Shown here in pieces: positions 60,697 to 64,000 of a DNA stretch of 64,000 nt (positions are counted from its first letter, which is position 1; each line of letters begins with the position of its first letter). The stretch spans positions 434,001 through 498,000 of the forward strand of contig NZ_RZNF01000002.1 in NCBI RefSeq assembly GCF_003992725.1, given 5' to 3'. The notes below the pieces were generated by a model. That model did not search any database and was not told the origin of the DNA. It saw only the letters and a program-made list of their open reading frames with translations. The position numbers and the translations under genes are program-made. Origin of the DNA: Rhodomicrobium lacus (GTDB lineage Bacteria > Pseudomonadota > Alphaproteobacteria > Rhizobiales > Rhodomicrobiaceae).

Positions 60697-61059
60697 ATGA
60701 CTGTGTTTCATGAGGGGCGGCATCCGGGCGCCTATATCGTTGGCGAGGTCGAGTATCTCTCCCGGGAAACTGTGACGTTCGCCTCTGGCGCGGTTGTCGA
60801 GCCTGGCACCGTAGTCGCGCGCGTCACCGCCAGCGAGAAGTATGTGCCGCTCGATCCTTCCAAAAACGATGGCTCGCAGACGGCGGACGGCATCTCGTTC
60901 GGACATGTCGACGCCTCGGCCGCTGATGCCGTTGGCGTCATCACCGAGCGCCTCACGGCCGTCAGCGCCGCGGAGCTGCTTTGGCCGGCAGGCATCACGG
61001 AAGCGCAGAAGACGGCAGCGCTCACGGCGCTCAGGGCAAAGCACATCAAGGCGCGATAA
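60697..61059 (+). CDS. Head decoration protein, gpD family
   Basis: A 120-residue protein of the lambda gpD type: HPGAYIVGEVEYLSRETVTF, SGAVVEPGTVVARVT, YVPLDPSKNDGSQTADGI and SAAELLWPAGITEAQKTAAL. It binds as trimers on the expanded head and stabilises it. Its gene lies between scaffold and major capsid, in lambda order. Confidence 0.93.
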   Translation: MTVFHEGRHPGAYIVGEVEYLSRETVTFASGAVVEPGTVVARVTASEKYVPLDPSKNDGSQTADGISFGHVDASAADAVGVITERLTAVSAAELLWPAGITEAQKTAALTALRAKHIKAR

Positions 61060-61086
61060 CGCGACAAGCGGCAGGGGACTTTCGCC

Positions 61087-62157
61087 ATGCATATGGACAT
61101 TTTCAACGACGATGCGTTCTCGGCCGTCACGATGACCCGGGCGCTCGAAGACTGGGAATTCAAGCCCGATCTGATCGGCTCGCTCAACCTCTTCGAGGAT
61201 GTGCCGATTTCCACCACGGGCATCTCGGTCGAGCGGCGCGGTAACACGCTGTCGATCATCCAGACGAGCGAGCGCGGCGCGGAGCTTGAGGAAGGCGTCA
61301 CCGACAGGCGCAACCTCCGCACCTTCGAGACGAGCCGCATCGCCAAGGGCAAGACGATTAAGGCCTCGGAAATCCAGAACGTCCGCGCGTTCGGCGAAGA
61401 GTCCGAACTCGAAACCATGATCCAGTACGTTGCCCGGTATTCGGCGAAGCTTGTTGGTGACGTCGAGCTGACTTGGGAAAACATGATGCTCGGCGCTGTG
61501 CAGGGTGTCGTCTACGACGCCAACGGCGCGGTGATTGTCGACTGGTTCAGTGAATGGAGTATTGCCGCTCCGGCGGAAGTAAACTTCGCGCTCGGAAACG
61601 ACGACACCGATGTCGAGAAGATCTGCCGCGGCATCATTCGGAAGATGATGGTCGCGAGCCAAGGCGCGTGGACGATGGGGACTCGCGTTCTCGCACTGTG
61701 TGGGGACAACTTCTTCGACAAGCTCACGAACCACAAAAAGGTTCGCGAAACCTACCTGAATACGGCGCAGGCGCAGACCCTCAACCGTGCTTTCGGCGTT
61801 GCGACGCAGTCCGCGCTGCAGGCTGGTAGCTACGCCGTGTTCGACTACGGCGGCATCACCTTCGTCAATTATCGCGGCGTCGACACCTTTGACGATGGTG
61901 CAGCGAAGGGTACGCGAAATGCCATCGGCATCGGCAAGGAAAAGGCCAAGTTCTTGCCGGTCAATGCTCCTGGCGTTTTCCAGAAAGCCTTCGCGCCAGG
62001 CGAGGCCTTCGACATGGTGAACACCATCGGGCGGCCGCTCTATCAGATGCTGATCCGCGACGAGAAGCGGAACTTCTGGGTTCGCCCCGAGGTGTACAGC
62101 TACCCGCTGTTCATCTGCACGCGCCCTGACATGCTCATCACCGGGAAGAGCCAGTAA
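61087..62157 (+). CDS. Major capsid protein, gpE family
   Basis: A 356-residue major capsid of the lambda gpE type: DIFNDDAFSAVTMTRALEDW, FEDVPISTTGISVERRGNTL, SIIQTSERGAELEEG, GSYAVFDYGGITFVNYRGVD, AFDMVNTIGRPLYQMLI. HK97-fold. Abundant structural protein. It ends on the first base of the next gene. Confidence 0.95.
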   Translation: MHMDIFNDDAFSAVTMTRALEDWEFKPDLIGSLNLFEDVPISTTGISVERRGNTLSIIQTSERGAELEEGVTDRRNLRTFETSRIAKGKTIKASEIQNVRAFGEESELETMIQYVARYSAKLVGDVELTWENMMLGAVQGVVYDANGAVIVDWFSEWSIAAPAEVNFALGNDDTDVEKICRGIIRKMMVASQGAWTMGTRVLALCGDNFFDKLTNHKKVRETYLNTAQAQTLNRAFGVATQSALQAGSYAVFDYGGITFVNYRGVDTFDDGAAKGTRNAIGIGKEKAKFLPVNAPGVFQKAFAPGEAFDMVNTIGRPLYQMLIRDEKRNFWVRPEVYSYPLFICTRPDMLITGKSQ

Positions 62158-62474
62158 TGTGGAAGGGCCTTCTCGATGACATGACCGCTGCCGTGCGGGA
62201 CACCTTCGGGCAGGCCGTAACCTACACGCGGGCGGCGACGGGCGAGGTCTTCGACATCGTCGCGCCGTTCGATCCAGCTTACGCGTCAGTCGAGGCGGGC
62301 GGCAGTATTCCCGTCACCATCACGCGGCCGGTGCTCGACATCCGCATCGCCGACATAGGCGGTCACGAGCCGGAGCAGGACGACACGGCGCTGATCGGGG
62401 AGCGGCTTTACCGCGTCATCGACGCCGAGGCCTCATCCTCTGGCATGATCAAAGCGCATCTGCGGAAGGTGTGA
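62157..62474 (+). CDS. Head-tail connector protein, FII-like
   Basis: A 105-residue protein (MWKGLLDDMTAAVRDTFGQA; EPEQDDTALIGERLYRVIDA) that is beta-rich and lies between the major capsid and the tail terminator gene, the place of the connector/FII-type gene. The role is supported by position and size more than by motif. The start overlaps the capsid stop by one base. Confidence 0.7.
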   Translation: MWKGLLDDMTAAVRDTFGQAVTYTRAATGEVFDIVAPFDPAYASVEAGGSIPVTITRPVLDIRIADIGGHEPEQDDTALIGERLYRVIDAEASSSGMIKAHLRKV

Positions 62475-62475
62475 C

Positions 62476-62925
62476 ATGCATCCGCGAAAAACCTTGCGCG
62501 CCGCCGCAGTCGAGATCATCCGCGCCGCCGGGACCGACGCGGCCCACCGCGTTTACAACTCCCGCGACTTCACGCTCAACACCAATTCGACACCGGCTAT
62601 CGTCGTTTACACGCTCGGCGAGCGCATCGATTCCGATCAGCAGCATGAGGGCGGCTTGCGGCGGCGCGTCATGGACATGCGCGTCGAGTGCTACCACACC
62701 GGCGACGACGGGGCAGACGCAGTCGATGAAATGGCCTGGCAGGTTGAGAACGCGCTGCGCGCAGCCCCGACGCTTGGCAACCTCGCGCTGACCACGCGCC
62801 TCATCAATACCGACATGGCGTTCGCGGCTCAGGGGGAGTTCGCGCTCCATGCAGCCGTCATGCATTGGGACGTGACCTATTACACGCACCCATACGACGA
62901 TGGGGGCGACGATGCAGGGGTTTGA
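62476..62925 (+). CDS. Tail terminator/completion protein, gpU-like
   Basis: A 149-residue protein: TLRAAAVEIIRAAGTDAAHR, TPAIVVYTLGERIDSD, RVMDMRVECYHTGDDGADAV and FALHAAVMHWDVTYYTHPYD. The layout resembles small tail-terminator proteins (lambda gpU/Z-type), supported by its position before the baseplate genes. Ends in an acidic tail. Confidence 0.7.
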   Translation: MHPRKTLRAAAVEIIRAAGTDAAHRVYNSRDFTLNTNSTPAIVVYTLGERIDSDQQHEGGLRRRVMDMRVECYHTGDDGADAVDEMAWQVENALRAAPTLGNLALTTRLINTDMAFAAQGEFALHAAVMHWDVTYYTHPYDDGGDDAGV

Positions 62926-63487
62926 GCGGCGAGACGCCGAGATAACCGACCTCGCGCGGCGCGTGTCGAATACGGTGTTGATCGGCACAATCTCGCAATA
63001 CGACCACAAGCTCGCCCGCTATCGCGTCAAGGCCGGCGATCTTGAAACGGATTGGATCCCAGACACCCAAGCGAGGGCCGGGCGGACGCGCACTTATGAG
63101 GGGCGAGACAAGGGCGAGCAGGTCGTTGTCGTTTCGCCTTCCGGCGACCCTTCGCAGGGCGTGATCGTCGGCAGCATCCACACCGAAGAAAAGCAGGCTG
63201 CCGACAAAGGCAGCATCCATCGGCTGATTTATCCCGACGGAACGGTCATCGAATATGACGACGAAGCGAAGGCCTACAAGATGGCGGTCGCCAAGGGCGG
63301 CACGTTCACGCTCGAAATCGGAGAAGGCGTCTCGCTTGTCGCGACTGGTGACAAGCTCGCGCTGAAGGCGCCCGGCGGCATCACGCTCGAAAGCCCGACG
63401 CTCACGCACAACGGCAAGAACATCTCCTTCGACCACAAGCACACGGACGTCATGCCGGGTAGCGGACTGACCGGGGCACCGGCATGA
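62912..63487 (+). CDS. Baseplate spike/assembly protein gpV-like
   Basis: A 191-residue protein of the P2 gpV/Mu gp45 type. N-terminal OB-like domain: VLIGTISQYDHKLARYRVKA and TRTYEGRDKGEQVVVVSPSG; middle: QGVIVGSIHTEEK; C-terminal beta-helix: GEGVSLVATGDKLALKAPGG and ITLESPTLTHNGKNIS, ending FDHKHTDVMPGSG, a common tail of such spikes. It forms the membrane-piercing tip of a contractile tail. I prefer the ATG at 62912 over 62900. Confidence 0.88.
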   Translation: MQGFERRDAEITDLARRVSNTVLIGTISQYDHKLARYRVKAGDLETDWIPDTQARAGRTRTYEGRDKGEQVVVVSPSGDPSQGVIVGSIHTEEKQAADKGSIHRLIYPDGTVIEYDDEAKAYKMAVAKGGTFTLEIGEGVSLVATGDKLALKAPGGITLESPTLTHNGKNISFDHKHTDVMPGSGLTGAPA

Positions 63488-63822
63488 CAGGGGTAAGCGC
63501 CACCACGGGCAAGCCGCTGAACGGCATAGACCATCTGCGCCAGTCCATTCGTGACATCCTCACCACGCGGATCGGCACGCGCGTGATGCGCCGCGATTAC
63601 GGCTCCAACGTGCCGAACGTCATCGACTCGCCGGTCAACGACTTCTTTGCCGTCGATCTCTACATCGCGGTCGCCGAGGCGTTGGCGAAGTGGGAGCCAA
63701 GGTTCGCGCTGCGAGAAACTGCATTCGTCGCCAAGGGCGACGGTGTTATCGAGTTCACCTTCAAGGGCATTTACTTGCCTGATGGGCGCGCCGTGAGGCT
63801 CGAAGGGGTGGTGGTCAAATGA
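63484..63822 (+). CDS. Baseplate wedge protein, gpW/gp25-like
   Basis: A 112-residue protein of the gp25/P2 gpW family: LRQSIRDILTTRIGTRVMRR, DYGSNVPNVIDSPVNDFF (the conserved R-DYGS motif), EALAKWEPRFALRETAF. It joins the wedge to the sheath in contractile-tail phages. Start overlaps gpV's stop by four bases. Confidence 0.93.
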   Translation: MTGVSATTGKPLNGIDHLRQSIRDILTTRIGTRVMRRDYGSNVPNVIDSPVNDFFAVDLYIAVAEALAKWEPRFALRETAFVAKGDGVIEFTFKGIYLPDGRAVRLEGVVVK

Positions 63823-64000
63823 CGACTGCTATTGATTTGTCGCGATTGCCATCGCCGAACGCGGTCGAGCCGCTCGATTACGAAACGATGCAGGCGTTAT
63901 TTCTGCAGCGCTTCCTTGTGGTTTGGAGCGCTGCTCGCGCCGAAGACCCCTCACTGCCATCTTACGATGTAGCAGGGCTTAATTCCGACCCCGTCGTCAT
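63819..64000 (+). CDS. Baseplate J-like protein, 5' part only
   Basis: The gene starts at 63819 (ATGA overlap with the gp25-like gene) and runs off the window. The visible 60 residues (TAIDLSRLPSPNAVEPLDYE; MQALFLQRFLVVWSA) match the N-terminus of P2 gpJ-type baseplate wedge proteins. It follows gpV and gp25-like genes in the usual P2 order, which supports a contractile tail. Confidence 0.85.
   Translation, partial: MTTAIDLSRLPSPNAVEPLDYETMQALFLQRFLVVWSAARAEDPSLPSYDVAGLNSDPVV

Overview
The window is a high-GC alphaproteobacterial chromosome segment, most likely from the Hyphomicrobiales. This is inferred from the thiO-thiS-thiG-thiE run, an aspartate-rich HemB of the alphaproteobacterial type, an ACT-domain threonine deaminase, a bacteriohemerythrin and a GcrA-like phage protein. 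It falls into three blocks.

Block 1 (about 0.5-16.6 kb) is accessory and looks like an unassigned small-molecule locus. A minus-strand set encodes a TonB-dependent receptor, an SsuA-like substrate-binding protein and a nitroreductase. After a divergent XRE/MmyB-type regulator comes a compact minus-strand operon: a Cys-rich protein resembling 2-aminothiazoline-4-carboxylate hydrolases, two tandem asparagine-synthetase-type amidotransferases with intact Cys2 and PP-loop motifs, an MFS exporter and an amidase. An IclR regulator, decayed IS630 and IS5 transposase fragments and a TylF-type O-methyltransferase close the block.

Block 2 (about 17.0-26.0 kb) is ordinary core genome: bacteriohemerythrin, tRNA-Leu(UAA), a ceramidase-family membrane protein, a secreted Cys-rich protein, a 4-OT-family tautomerase, a sterol-desaturase-like hydroxylase, the thiazole branch of thiamine synthesis, hemB and ilvA.

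Block 3 (about 26.2 kb to the right edge) is a prophage that runs off the window. Its leftward early operon carries YqaJ exonuclease, RecT, an AlpA-like HTH, HNH nuclease, orphan DNA methyltransferase and a duplicated-HTH protein. It is followed by a repressor, a rightward replication module (GcrA-like protein, DEAH helicase, VRR-NUC nuclease, Toprim primase/helicase) and a rightward morphogenesis module (terminase, gpW, portal, S49 protease/scaffold, gpD, gpE, tail-completion proteins, gpV, gp25-like and gpJ-like baseplate). The head genes are lambda-like and the baseplate genes are of the contractile P2/Mu type. No integrase is present in the window.

Between the replication and structural modules (37.3-53.5 kb) the prophage carries several cargo units. 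They are (a) an A/T-richer three-gene operon including a TIGR04255-like protein; (b) HigA with a truncated HigB; (c) a pair of unknown genes next to a TIR-like AWQSD-motif protein, likely defence-related; and (d) a six-gene operon in which every product appears to be exported: pesticin-like lysozyme, two trypsin-like proteases, a Gly-rich collagen-like protein, an Ig-like protein and a Tat-type CHAP/TIGR02594 peptidase. Unit (d) is bracketed by about 140-bp direct repeats. Next to it lies an antirepressor whose C-terminal half is a copy of the prophage repressor's DNA-binding domain. Units (a), (c) and (d) are the best candidates for undescribed systems. All function calls rest on reading motifs by eye; no database search was run.
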